From Vanilla planifolia (taxonomy: Eukaryota; Streptophyta; Magnoliopsida; Asparagales; Orchidaceae), in assembly GCA_023846275.1 (NCBI GenBank), contig JAIUJO010000236.1, positions 668,501 through 732,500 of the forward strand: a stretch of DNA of 64,000 nt. The letters run 5' to 3'. The translations under genes were made by a program, and so were the position numbers. Positions 39,101 through 52,339 of this stretch are shown here, piece by piece (the stretch's first letter is position 1; each line of letters begins with the position of its first letter). The notes under the pieces were generated by a model. It did not search any database and was not told the DNA's origin. It saw only the letters and a list, made by a program, of their open reading frames with translations.

Positions 39101-41689
39101 ATAAATTATACAAGAAATTTAGACTCTATGATACTAAAGAGATAGTGCATAAAAGCCTTGATTGTTAAATTAGATATGAGTTGAAATACTTCATAAAGTG
39201 TGTCAAGGTCCTAAAAATTTAAAAATATAGAAATAAACATTCTTTTGGTTCTAGAATATTAAAATGAGTCCAATTACATTTCCTTCATCTTAATTAGACC
39301 TGATTTGTAACTGCTATGAATTATAAAAGAAAAAAAGTATCAATAATTATAATTTTTTAAAAAATAAGAAAAATAAATATTAAAATTAAAAATGAGATAA
39401 ATTGAAGTAATGTACTATAACTAAATTAAAGTGATGGAAAGGTGACATAAGAATAGATTTAGCGTTATGTAGTAATATAACTACACTAAAAAATTTACAA
39501 AATAAGATAAATTGTATAAGAATGTTGTACTCTAAGACACTAAGGTTGAGTGCAACATAGTTAATAATCAAATATGATACAAATAAAAATATATCTTAGA
39601 AAATTAAAAAAATTGAAGATAAAAATATTGAAAATTATAGAAATAAATATTTTATGTGATCGACTCATTGAAACTAATTCTATAATGTTTATTTCATCTC
39701 AATTAGACTTCATCTAAAATAATATAAATTTTTAATCTAAATAAGTCTAAATAATAGAAAAATTTTATTTTAATTTAAAATAAATATATATTAAAGCTAA
39801 AATAAGATAAATTTAAGTAAAGTAATAGAACAAAATCAAAGTAATGTAAAGGTTACATGATAAACGTTTTAGAGTTACATAGTGAAATTATGAAATCAAA
39901 GTGAGTAACTTGAAGAAATAAGATAAATTATATGGGAAATTTTAATTTTGAGGCACTAAATATATCGACAGTAAAATCCTTGATCATAAAATTACGTACA
40001 AAACATAATACCTGGTAAAGAAGATAAAAATCTTAGAAAATTAAATGTTTAAAAATTTAAAAATTAATATTTATTTATATGAAGCTAATTGGAACAAGTT
40101 TAATGACGTTTGTTATGTGTCTATTAACCTCATTTGGAGTTGTTTCAAATTGCAAAATTAAATAAGCATTAATAATAACAAACTATTATTTTGAAAAAAT
40201 AAAAATAAATATTAATAATGAAATGTCTTAAATTGAATAATCTAATATAACTAAATCTATAGAATTGCAAATGTAAAAAGAGATGAGATTTTGAGTTATA
40301 AAGTAAAATAACAAAAAAGTAAAAAATTTTATGAAATGAGATTATATAGAAAAATTATTTTCTAAGATACTAATAAAATGGATGGTAGCATCTTTGAATG
40401 TCAAATTGGTAAGAATTAAAATAACTCATAAAGCAAGCAAAAGATAGAAAATAAAATTAATAAAAATTTCAAATTGAAGTTTTAATTGGATAAACCTTAT
40501 CTAGGTGAACAACTACATTTATTTCGTTCTTATTAGACATCACTCGGAATTACTACAAACAACAAATATAAAAAAAAATAATAATAAGTTAATATTATTA
40601 TATTAAGTAGATATATATTAAATTCAAAATAATATAAATTTAAGCAATGCAATACATGTAAATTAAAGTGATATAATGATGACAAGAGAGTTGATTTTTA
40701 GTTACATGATAATTTAACTAAGCAAAGACAAACAATTATGAAACAGTGAGCTAAATAGTATAGAAAATTATAATCTAAGACAATAAGGAGATCGAGTGTA
40801 ATATTGTTAATCATCAAATAAGATACAAATTAAAATGTCTCAAAAAGCATGTCAAAATAAAAAGATAATAAACTATTTAACAGTATAAAAATAATTTATA
40901 ATATGATAGAATTTGTTAAAATGTGTTCATTTGACATTTGTTTTTCTACCAATTGAATGACTTTTTGAATTACCACAAATTACAAAAAAAAATTATTATA
41001 AATAATAAGAAATTGTTATTTTAATATCAAGGATATATTAATGTTGAAATGAGATAAATTAAGGCAACTTAGTGTAACTAAATCAAGGTGATTTAAAAGT
41101 CACACAAGAGAAGATTTAGAGTTACATAGTTGTAAAACCAAATGAAGTGAAAACTTTGAAAATTTGAGATAAATTATATATGAAGTTGCATTAAAAGATA
41201 TTAAGGATATCAAGGCTAATATCCATGATCGTTAAATTTGGTAAGACCTAAAATGTCTCAAAAAACATGCTGAAGCAAAAGAAAATAAAATATTCAAAAA
41301 TATATAAATGAATACTTAACTAGAGTGAACTCATCTAGATAAGTCAAAAAATGTTTGTTTTCTCTTGATGAGACCTCATATGTAGTAATGAGAATTAAAA
41401 AAATAAATAAACATAAATAATAATAAAATATTATTTTAATGATAATTAATTTATTATTAAAGATGAACTAATGTAAAATGAAGTAGTGTAACATAAAAAA
41501 GCCAAAGTAATGTAATAGTTACATGTTAAGAAATTTATATATACGTAGTAATATAACCAAATCAAAGTATAAAATTGGAAGAAACAAGATTAAAATGTAT
41601 GGAAAAGTTACTTTCTATGATACTAAATAGATTGAGTATAATATCTTCTATCATCAAATCAAGTACAAGTTGAACCTAAAATAAGTACA

Positions 41690-41760
41690 ATTCTTAAAAA
41701 CATGCCAAACTCTTAAAAAGTTTTGGCATGCTTTTATGTATTATAAATTAAATCTAAAAT
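41690..41760 (+). repeat. Local inverted duplication and half-unit deletion in satellite 2
   Basis: The arms catgccaaa (41701-41709) and tttggcatg (41722-41730) are perfect reverse complements around a 12-base loop. The block that normally occurs once per unit as aagcatgccaaaa appears here once forward and once inverted. The sequence then resumes at the aaatctaaaat block, so most of the segment between the two blocks is missing. Confidence 0.75.
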
Positions 41761-43645
41761 TAGTTAAGTTGAAGAAATCTAATACCATCAAGGTGAAGGG
41801 TAATGCAGAAAGAGAATTAGTGTCTCATAGTAGTATAAAGAAATCAAAGTGAAAATTTTTAAAAAAATATGATAAATTGTACAAGAAGTTTACATTCCAA
41901 AATACTAATGAGATTGTGGCATCCTTGATCATCAAATATATTAGGAATCAATATATCTCATAAAGGATGTATAAAAAGAATTAAAATTAAATATTTAATT
42001 TGGATAAAGTTTGTCGAGGTGATCCAATAATATTATCTTCATCTTGATCATACATCATTTAGGATTAATATGTTCTACAAAAAATAATTAGGCATAAATA
42101 TTAAAAAAATATATTTTAAAATTAAGTAAATATATACTAAATCGAAAATAAGATAAATTGAGATAGTATAATATAACAAAATCAAAGTGATGTAAAGGTC
42201 ACACAAGAAGAGATTTATGGGTTCATAGCAATAAACAAAAAGTAATGCAAAATATTTGAAAAAATGATACAAATTATACATAAATGTTTAATTCTAATAT
42301 ACATAGAAGATTGAGTGTAACATCTTGAAACATCAAATTTAGTGTGAATTGAAATGTCAAGTAAGGCATACCAAAATCATAAAAAATAAAATATTTAAGA
42401 ACTATATAGAAATGAATTTAATTGGATAGAACTCATCTAAATGATTCTAACGATGTTTGTATTATCTTGATTAGACCTCATTTGGATTTCTTATGAATAA
42501 TCAAAATCTAATAAAAATAAAAAATAATAATTTATTATTTCACCAATAAATAAATATATATTAAATGTAAAATAAGATACATTAGAGTAATATAACAAAT
42601 CCTAATCAAAGAGATGAAAATGTCACATGACAAGAGATTTAGAATTACATAATAATGTAACTTAGTGAGTAGAACATATTTTGAAAAAAAATGAGAAAAG
42701 TTATGGATGATGTCACATTAAAGATATAAGAGAAGTTCAAGTGTAAATAATATCAAAAGCCTTGAAAATAATATTTAAAAAAATTTGAAATTGAATAATT
42801 CTTTGGGTTGAAGTTGATGATGTGAGTCAAACAACCTTTGTTTCATCATGATCAGATATCATTTCAAATTACTACGAATTACCAGAGAAACAAAATACAC
42901 AAAATACTTTATTCTAATATTAGGAAAACATTTATTATAGGTGAAATGAGATAACTTGAAGAAATATAATATAATGAAATAAAAGAGACACAAAGGTCAT
43001 GTCAAAAGAGATTTTGAGTTATATAATAATATAACAAAAGAAACGAATAAACTTTAAAGAAAAGAGATAAATTACACTAGAAAGTTTTTATTGCAAGATA
43101 CTAAAGAGATTTAATGTTACATTCTTGATCATAAAATAAGATATGAATTAAAACAAATCATAAAGCTTCCTAAATCCTTAGAAATTAAAATAACTAAAAA
43201 TATAAAAATGCATATTTTATTAGATAATACTAATCGAGATGAGCCCAACAGCAATAGTTTCATCACGATCACACTTCATTTGCAATTATTCTAAATCATC
43301 AAAATAAATAACCATAAATAATAAGAAAACATTATTTTAATATTATTAAAAAATACATAAAAATTAGATAAATTGAAGTAATGTAATATAAGCAAATTTA
43401 ATGATGTTAACAATCATGTGAGGGATGATTTAAAATTATTATTAATATAACCAAATCAAAGTGACAACTTTGAAAAAATAAGATATATTGCATGACAATG
43501 TTGTATTTCAAGATCAAAGTGATGCAAAGGTCACAAGAGAGGAGAATTAGTATTTAATGGGAATATAAGGAATTCAAACTAAACATTTTGAAGAAATTAG
43601 ATAAAGTTTTTAGGAAATTTACATTCCAAGATGCTATATAGATCT

Positions 43646-43656
43646 ATTGTAGAAAT
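43646..43656 (+). repeat. Probable target-site duplication, left copy
   Basis: attgtagaaat lies two bases before the poly(T) that marks the minus-strand LINE tail. It matches attgtggaatt at 44593-44603 on the other side of the insert at 9 of 11 positions. Imperfect, so inferred. Confidence 0.5.
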
Positions 43657-44592
43657 CGTTTTTTTTTTTTGAAATGGATATATCATTATATCAAAAGTGG
43701 CAAAGCCACACAAGTTTTACAGTAGATCCTCAAGGGGGATCAAACAGAAAATCAGTCAGCAAGAGTTGAATGAGAGGCTGAGAAAGGGATTCCCCAGGAC
43801 CCCAAATAAACTCATGAGTACAAGCTCTGCGAGCAACCCAGTCAGTAGGCTCGTTTCCCTCCCTGTGGATATGGGAAAACCGGCACGCCTCCATGGCCCT
43901 AACATACTGCAAGGAAACAGCAAACATCCCCTCCCCACTCGGTTTGGTAACCATATCCCGAGCCTCCAGAAGTGCAGCCATCGAATCAGACTGGAATTCA
44001 ACTGCACGATGCTGGGGGAGAAACTCCCTCAGGAGATCAAAGGCCATCATTATGGCCTGGACCTCCATCATATCGACAGCCATAGAGAACATCCTCCTGC
44101 CGGCCACCACAAGAGGTTTGCCAGAGCAGTCTCTAATAACGACTCCAAGACCAGCTATGGAATCCCCAACCGCGGCATCACAATTGACCTTGATCCATCC
44201 TGTAGGGGGGGGAAACCAACCGTTCGTAACAAGCAAATCCGAGGACTTGCCAGGATTCCCGCTGGACAGAGATGAATGGATAAGATGCCTCCTGAGGGTT
44301 GTGCTTACCTCGAACCTCACCGTCCGAGACACCGAGCAAAGAGTAGGCACGAAGCCATTGTGAATAAGGGCATTCCTCCTCGACCAGATGTAATACAGGG
44401 TGGTAGCAATTGTTGCCACATGCTGTACCGCACCGTCACGCCGCGCCGCAGAAGAGCTTAAGAATCCACATAGCTTTTCCAAAATTTCAAACCCGGGCGC
44501 CGCACCCGTGGGCCAGCCCAACTCGCTCAGCGCAAGGCGCGCGTGGCTGGTCCCCCACACGTCCCGGGCACGTGGACAAACCCACAGCGCAA
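43657..44592 (-). mobile_element. 5'-truncated LINE 3' end inserted in satellite 2
   Basis: A sharp island of higher G+C with many CpGs interrupts the A+T-rich satellite. On the minus strand it ends in twelve A bases (plus-strand T run 43659-43670), preceded by a coding frame for LINE RNase H. Satellite sequence stops near the atcctcgatc position of the unit at the left edge and resumes at about the same position at the right edge, so it is a clean insertion into one unit. 5' truncation, a poly(A) tail and flanking imperfect repeats are typical of target-primed insertion. This LINE is of a different lineage, or much younger, than the two minus-strand LINEs at 1.6-11.8 kb. Confidence 0.9.
43730..44592 (-). 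pseudogene. LINE RNase H domain, open frame but 5' truncated
   Basis: The frame is open from the insert edge to a stop near 43730. It starts mid-protein as FALWVCPRARDVW (tail of the zf-RVT region; codons from about 44590). Counting from the GTG at 44560 (276 codons), WIKVNCDAA gives D128, MMEVQA gives E166, FQSDSM gives D192, and HREGNEPTDWVARRA gives D240. All four catalytic carboxylates of RNase H1-type domains are therefore present. The C-terminus is LLTDFLFDPP. No internal stop or frameshift is seen, unlike every other transposon frame in the window. It has no upstream start, endonuclease or reverse transcriptase, so it cannot move itself. The GTG at 44560 is not a real start. Several plus-strand frames here are antisense shadows. 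Confidence 0.85.
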
Positions 44593-44603
44593 ATTGTGGA
44601 ATT
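44593..44603 (+). repeat. Probable target-site duplication, right copy
   Basis: attgtggaatt at the 5'-truncated edge of the LINE insert; partner of 43646-43656 with two mismatches. Confidence 0.5.
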
Positions 44604-47600
44604 AAATCAAGTGAGAATCAAATTTTCTTGTAAAGTATGCCAAAATCATAGAAAATGAAATATAGTTGTTTCATCTAGATCATACCTTATTTGGAATTAT
44701 TATATAATACCAAAGTAGGCATAAATATTGATAAATTATTATTTGAATATTAAGTAAATATATAATAAAGTTAAAATGAGATAAGCAGAAGAAAACTAAT
44801 ATAACCAAATCGAAGCTATGTAAAGGTTGCATAAGAAGATATTTAGTGTTCCAAAGTAAAATAATCAAATAAAAAGAAAAAATTTAAAGAAATAAGATAA
44901 ATTTTACATGAATGATGCATACCATGATATTAAGTAGATCAAGTTTAGAATCCATGACAACTAAATCAGATAAGAATTGAAATGTTTTATAAAGAGTACC
45001 AAAGTCATTATTTCCTCGTGAAATACTTAAAAACTTTAAATTAAATATTTAATTAGATAGTGCTTATTGAGTTAAGTCCAACCCTTTTTGTTTAATCTCG
45101 ATTAGATCTAATTTAGAATTACTACAAAATACAAAACAAAATAGGCATAAATAATAAAAAATTATTATTTTAATTTGAAGTAAATAGATACTATAATTGA
45201 AATAAGATAAATTGAAAAAAAGGTAATATAACTAAATGTAAGTGTTGTAAATGTCACGCAAGTAGGAGTTTGAGACTTACATAATAAGATAACCAACTCA
45301 AAGTAAAATATTTAATAACTTGAGATAAATTATAATTGAAAATTGTATTCTAAGTAATAAGTTAATCAACTGTAACATTCTCAATAGTGAAATCAAGGAC
45401 AATCTAAAATCTAAAATAACACATAATGTATTCTAAAACCATCACAAATAAAATATTTAAAAATATATGAATGATTACTTAATAGGATAAATATTGCCAA
45501 GATAAGTAAAATGATGTTTATTTCATTTTGATTGAACCTTATTTGGAATTACTACAATTTACAAAATTTAAGAAACATAAATAGTAATAATTTTTTTCAA
45601 TATTAAGTAGATATAAATAAATATTGAAAAGGCATAAATTAAAAAATATAACAAAACCAGCTCAAATTAAATTAAATGCCACGTGAGAAGAGATTTAGAG
45701 TAATAGAGTAATATGCCAAAAACAAATCAAAATATTTAGAAAATGAGATAAATTGTGTAAGAATGTTGCATTATCTAATATGGAGGAGATATAGTCTATC
45801 ATCCTTAATCATCAAATGATATACAAATTAAAATATCTTATAAAGCTTACCAAAGCCATATAAAATGGAATATGTAAAAACTTCAAAATTAATATTTAAT
45901 TAGATAGAGCTTATCGAGAAAATACTGATGGCAATCAATTTTATATTGATCAAACTTTGTTAGAAATAATAGCAGATTACCAAAATAATAAGCATAAATA
46001 ATAAAAAAAATATTATTTTAGGATTAAGAAAATATTTGTTAAAGCTATAATTACATAAATTGAAGTAATGTAAAAGTCACTTGGGAGGAAATTTAATATT
46101 ACATAGTAAGATAATCAAACAAAAAAACAATTTAAGAAATGACAAAAAATATTGAAAAGTTCCATTCCAAGATATTAAAGTGATTGAGTGTAAAATAATC
46201 AATTATCAAATAAGATACAAATAAAATGTCTCATAAAGCATGCCAAAATACTAAAAAAATAAAACATTTAAAAATATAAAAATTAATATTTTTGTTGATA
46301 GAGCTAACTTAGATGTGTTAAAGAGATTTGTTTCATCTCAGTCAAACCTCGTTATGATTTATAGTGAATTATCAAACTAAACAAGCATAAAAAATAATAA
46401 ATTATTATTTTAATTTTAAGTAAAAATATATTAAAAAGTGAGATAAACGAAAGTAATACAATACAACTAAATCAGACAATCTAAATGACACATGAGAGGA
46501 GATATAGACTTATATATTAATATAGACAAATGAAAGGGAATAGTTTGAAGAAACAAGATATATTGCATTAGAAAGTTGTATTCAATGATACAAAAGGCGA
46601 TCAAGGGTAACATTCTCAATTTTTAAATGTAGTAAGAATCCAAATTTCTCATAAAGATTGTAAAAATGATAAAAACAATTTTAAAAATGTAAAAAATAAT
46701 TTTTTTCATATGCTAAAAGTGAAGATTTGAGTTGAATGATGCTTATTTGTATAGATTAGACATTATTTGGAACCACTATGAGTTATCAAATTAAATAGCA
46801 TAAATAATAAAATATAATAAAGCCCAAAAAAAAGCTTAAGAAATGTGATAAATTATATGGGAAATTCCAATTCTAAGATATTAAGGAGATCAAGTGTAGC
46901 ATCGTTAGTTGACAAATTAGGTAAGAGTCAAAATTCCTCATAAAAGCTAATAAATCCATAGAAAATAATAAAACAAATTCAAGTTCATTGTTTATTTGGA
47001 TAGATGTCAATGAGACAAGTGCAATGACATCTGTTTCATTTCATCAAACATCTTTTGGCATTAATACAAAATACCAAACTAAATAGGCATACATAATAAT
47101 GAATTTGTATTTTAATATTAAGTAGATATATATTAAAGTTGAAATGAGATAGTTAAGGAAATTTAATATTCAAAGTCAAAGCAATGTAGTGGTCACACGG
47201 AAGGAGATTTACAATTTTATAGTAATATATCTAATTAAAAGCAAAACTTTTGAGAGAATGGGATAAGTTACTTGTGAAAGTTGCATTCTAAGATAGAAAA
47301 GAGATCAAGCATAACCTTCTTAATCATAAAACTTGATAAAAATAAAAAAGACTCATAAAATAAGCCAAAGCCATAAAAGTAAATACATAAAAATGTCAAA
47401 TTGTATATTTTGTTGGATAGAGCTCATTAAGAAAGTAAAAGGATGATTTATTCATCTTTATCAAACATTTGCAATTACTATGAAATACAAAAGTAAATAA
47501 GAATAAATAATAAAAAGGTATTATTTTAATATTAAGTTGATGTATATTAATGTTAGAATGTGATAAATTGAAGCAATATAATAACACCAAATCAAAGCAA

Positions 47601-50600
47601 AGTAAAGGTAACACAAGAGGAGATTTAGAGTTTAATAGTAATAACCACATCAAAGCAAAAAAATAAAAAAAAATAAGTTAAAGTGTACAAAAATATGGCA
47701 TTCCATGTTGCTAAGAAGTTCATGAGTAACATCATCAATTGCAAAATAATTTATGATTTGAAAAGTCTAGTAAAATAGGGAAAATCAAGAATAAAATAAA
47801 AGATTCAAAAATGTAGAAATTAATATTTAATTGGAAAGTGCATAACGTGTGGAGGAGCAAACAATATATGTTTCATTCTGATGGAGCCTCACTTGGACTT
47901 ACTAAGAATTAATGGAAAACATAAGCATAAATAAAAATATATATTATTATTTCAATACTATATAAATATAACAGTTATGCAATGTAATGGTCATGTGAAT
48001 AGAGAACTAGACTTGCATAGTAATATATTAAAATAAAAGTGAAATATTAGAAGGAATGATAGAAATTATATGATAATATTGCACTTGAGATAATATGATG
48101 ACCAAGTGGAACTTCTTAAACTATCAAATCAAGTATTAATTAGAATATCTCATGAAACATATCAAAATCATACAAAATAAATTATTTAAAATATAAAAAT
48201 GAATATTTCATTGGATAGTGCTTATCAAGCAAAGTCAAATGATGTTTATTTCATGTTAATAAGACCTCATTTGAAATTACTACAAATTAACAAAGTAATA
48301 AGCATAATAAAAAATAATTTTTTTAATATTAAGTATATATTAAAGCTTAATTGAGATAAATTGAAGAAATATTATATAACCAAATTGAAGTAATGCAAGG
48401 ATAATAGAAATCAAATTAATGTTTTGTAGTAATATAATAAAAAAAGAAAAACATTTGAAGAAATTAAGTAAATATTTTCAGAAGTGTACATTCAAAGGTA
48501 CATAAGGAGTTTGAGTGTGGCATCCATAATAGTCAAATTAGGTAAGAATCAAAAACTATTTAAAGGTATAAAGCTCATCAAAAATAAAATTCAAAAACTT
48601 TTTAAATTAAATATTTAAAGGCATAAAGCTCATTGAAATGACTCCAACGATGTTTCCAATCTCTCAATCATACCTCATTTGGAATAGTAATAAAAACATT
48701 GGTAAATAAGCATAAATAATAATAAATTATTTTTTTAATATTAAGTTAATATATATTAAAGTTGAAATGAGTTAAATTAAGGAAATGTAATATAATCCAA
48801 TCAAAACTATGTAAAGGTCACATTAGAGAAATTTAAAGTTCATAGTAACATAGCTAGAGCAAAGCAAAAAAAATTAAAACAAAAGAGATAAATTATACAA
48901 AGAACTTTCATTTGAATATGCTAAGGAGATCAAGCATAACATGCTTGGTAACCACGTCAAATAAGAATCGAAATATCTCATATATTCAATATTAATTAGA
49001 TAAAGCTCGTAGAGACAAGTCCAACAATATTTGTTTCACCTTAATCAAACTTTACTTGGAATTAAAAAAATATAAAAAAATAAATAGACATAAATGAATA
49101 AATTATTATTTCAATATTAAGTGAATAAATATTAAATTTGAAATAAGATAAATTGAAGCAAGGTAATTTATTGAAATTAAAGCTAAGTAAAGGTCACATA
49201 AGAAGAGATTTTACATTTTGCACTAATATAACAAAAGAAAATAAAATATTTAAATCAAGATAAATTGTATCAAAAAGATATATTTCAAGATATTAAGAAA
49301 ATTTAGTGCAACTTTCTCAATCATCAAATCAGTTACAAATTGAAATATCTTAAAAAAATGTAAATATCATTAAAAATAAACTATTTAAAAATATTAAAAT
49401 GAATATTTAATTAGATAGAGTTCATCAAGTCAAATTCAACATTATTTGTTTCAACTCAATCATACCTCATTTGGGGTTACTTTGAATTGCTAAACCAAAT
49501 TAGAAAAAATAAATAATAAATTAATATTTTTATGTTAAGTAAAAAAAATATTAAACCTGAAGTGAGTTAAATTGAATCACTATAATATAATAAAAATAAA
49601 AGGGATGAAATGGTTACACAAAAGTGAATTATAACTTCATAGCAAAAAAAATCATGGAAAAATATTTTAAGAAACTAGAAAAACTATGTAGGATAATTAT
49701 TTTTTAAGATATTAAGAGATCAAATGTAGCATGCCTGATTGTTAAGTTAGGTAAGAACCAAAATACTTTTAAAGCATGCCAAAAAATAGAAAACAAATAT
49801 GAAATATTTCAAATTGATTATTTAACAGATAGTGCTCATCGAGATCAATTCAATAATGTTTGTTTTATCTTGATCAAACCTAGTTTGAAATTACCATAAA
49901 ATACAAAAGTAAATTGGCTAAAAAATTATTATTTTAATATAAGGTTAATATATATAAAAGATGAAATTAGATAAAATGAAGAATAAAATTTAACTAATCC
50001 AAATCGAAAAGGACACATAAGTGAAGATTTATGATTTTATTATAATATAACCAAATGAATTACAAAAATTATAAAAAATAAGATATGTTGTCTAAGAAAG
50101 TTGCATTATGTGATATTAAGGAGATCAACTATAACATCTTTTATCATCAAATTAGGTAGAAATTGAAATGTATGATAAATTATATACAAAAATTAAAAAA
50201 ATATTTAAAAATAAGAAAAGGAATACTTAATTAGATAGAGCTCATCGAGATAAGTCCAAAAACATTTATTTCATCTTAATCAATTCTTATTTAAAATTAT
50301 TACAAACTATTAATATAAATGAGCATAAATAATAATAAATTATTATTCTAAAATTAAGTAAATTTAAAATAAGATAAATTAAAGTAATGCAAGATAAAAT
50401 AAAAGTGATGTAATGCTCATATGAAATAGGATATAAAGTTTCTTGCTAATAGAATTAAAGAAAAATAAATATTTGAAAAAATGATATAAATTGAAATATA
50501 AAATGACATTAATTATATCAATGTAATGTAACCAAATGAAAGTGAAATAAATGTGACATGAGAGGAGATTTAGAGTTATATAGTAATATAACAAAATGAA

Positions 50601-51877
50601 AGAAAAAATGTTGAAACAAATGAGAAATTTTGTTGGAAAGTTGCATATTAAGATGCTAAAAAGATGATGTATAACATCTTTGATCATCAAATGAGGAACA
50701 AATCAAAATTTTTCATAAAACATGTGAAATTCTTAGAAAATGAAAATTTTAAAAGATAGAAATGCATGCTATGTTGGACAATGGTCATTGAGCTGAGTCT
50801 AATGATACTTGTTTCATCTCAATCAAATCTCATTTAGAATTACTATAAATTACCTCATTAAATAAGCATAATTGATAATAAATTATTATTTTAATATTAA
50901 CATTAAAATGAGATAAAATAAAGCGTTATAACATAACTAAATTGAAGCATTGTAAAATGTACATCATAAGAATAATAGAGCAACATAGTAATATAACAAA
51001 TTCAAAATACAAATTTGAAGAAATAAGATAAATTATACATAAACTTTGCATTCTAAGATATAATATTGATAAAGTGTAACATCATGGATAATCAAATAAG
51101 ATATGAATTGAAATATCACAAAAAGCCAGCCAAAACTATAGAAAAATATGCAAAAGTTTGGAAATGTTTTTTGAATTAATTAGAATTAATAATTTAAATA
51201 AGTATAAATATAAAAAAATATTATTTTATTATTAATTAAATATATCTAAAAACTAAAATAGGATAACCTAAATAAATTTAATGCAAAAAAATCAAAGCAA
51301 AGAAATGGATGCAAGAGAAGAAAATTAGGGTTTCCTAATATTATAACAAATTGAAGTGATAATGTTGAGCAAATGAGATATATTGTATGATAAAGCTGCA
51401 TTTCAAAATACTAAGAGGAATGAGTGTATCATCAACGATCATAAAGAAGATGCGAATTAGAATGTCTCACAAAATAATCCAAAATCATAAAAAATAAAAT
51501 ATTCTAAAAAATATAGAAATATAGTTTTAATTAAAAGATATCATCATTATTAGTCCAACTATGTTTGTTTTAGCTCAATTTGACATCATTTTGATGTGCC
51601 ATAAATTATGAAAGTAAATAAGAATTAGTAATTATAATTCATGCCAAAATCATAGAAAATAAAATATTTACAAAATTTGAAAATGAATATTCAATTACAT
51701 ATAGTTCGTTAAGATGATGAAATAAATTTTGTCTTAATCGATACTTATTTAAAATTATTGGAACATTTTAAAGTAAATAATTATAAATAATAATAAATTA
51801 TTATTTTAATATTACATAACTATATATTAGAATTAAAATGAGATAAATTAAAGCAATATTGTATAATCAAATCAAAA

Positions 51878-51928
<51 letters not shown>

Positions 51929-52339
51929 ATTGGAGGAGATTTACAATTAAATAGTAATACACCCACTTCAAAGTGAAACATTTAAATAAATAAGACAAAT
52001 TTCACAGGAAAGTTGCATTCCAACATGCTAAAGAGATCGAGTGTATCATCCTCGATCATTAATATAGGCACGAATCAAAATATCATAAAATATAAAAAAA
52101 TAATAATAAAATAAAATATTAAAAAAATATATAAATGAATATTTAGTTAGATTTTACTCGTTGAGACGAGTCTAAAGAAAGTTATTTCGTCTCTATTAGA
52201 CATTATTTAGAATTTCTATGAAATATCAAAATATATAAGCAAAAAGAATAATAAATTGTTATTTTAAGATAAAATAAATATATTAAATTAAAAATCACAT
52301 AAATTGATGTAATATAATATAAATAAATCATAGGGATGT
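44604..52339 (+). repeat. Satellite 2 array, right block (about 19 units)
   Basis: This continues the 415 bp repeat in the same orientation and phase after the LINE insert. Anchors lie near 44735, 45160, 45585, 46010, 46400, 47105, 47520, 47945, 48315, 48725, 49105, 49525, 49925, 50340, 50885, 51210, 51790 and 52255. Shortened units occur near 46810-46850 and 51600-51660. A local duplication of tatttaaaggyataaagctcat is seen at 48557-48578 and 48612-48633. The block ends at the edge of the LTR-like element, within the gtgatgtaaaggtcacac part of a unit. Confidence 0.93.
51880..51925 (+). repeat. (AT)23 microsatellite in a satellite 2 unit
   Basis: A pure 46-base AT alternation replaces the middle of the block that normally reads gtgatgtaaaggtcacac; tcacattgg follows directly. 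It is therefore an expansion inside a satellite unit and not a separate element. Confidence 0.95.

Larger units (their letters stand above)
15663..43656 (+). repeat. Satellite 2 array, left block (about 66 units of about 415 bp)
   Basis: Head-to-tail, single-orientation A+T-rich repeat. Recurrent blocks in order are: aaataagcataaataataa, ttattattttaatattaag, taaatatatattaaag, tgagataaattgaag, taatataaccaaatcaaag, gtgatgtaaaggtcacac, gaggagatttagagttacat, gaaagttgcattccaagat, actaaggagatcaagtgtaac, atcctcgatcatcaaatc, aaaatgtctcataaagcatg, aaaatatttaaaaatatag, gaatatttaattggatagag, ctcatcgagatgagtc, catttgtttcatctcgatc, ggaattactatgaattacc. The anchor ttattatttta occurs near 16124, 16540, 16950, 17372, 17757, 18170 and so on, giving about 415 bp. 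Pairwise divergence is high. Frames of 60-100 codons recur mostly on the minus strand as hydrophobic A+T-driven strings and are not coding. Confidence 0.95.

Noticed and set aside
43659..43670. T run as a transcription terminator
   Set aside because: It is the poly(A) tail of the minus-strand LINE insert, next to the target-site repeat.
43697..44658. Plus-strand frames of up to 192 codons in the GC-rich insert
   Set aside because: Antisense to a clear LINE RNase H frame on the minus strand; no recognisable domain.
15887..50690. Minus-strand frames of 60-100 codons in the satellite, rich in Ile, Leu, Phe and Tyr, some looking like membrane proteins
   Set aside because: They arise from A+T-rich sequence, occur in only a few of about 85 units, start and stop at different places, and the frame is not kept between units.
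11787..52339. CRISPR-like arrays
   Set aside because: The repeats are 300-415 bp, diverged, with no short identical repeats and unique spacers, in plant DNA.
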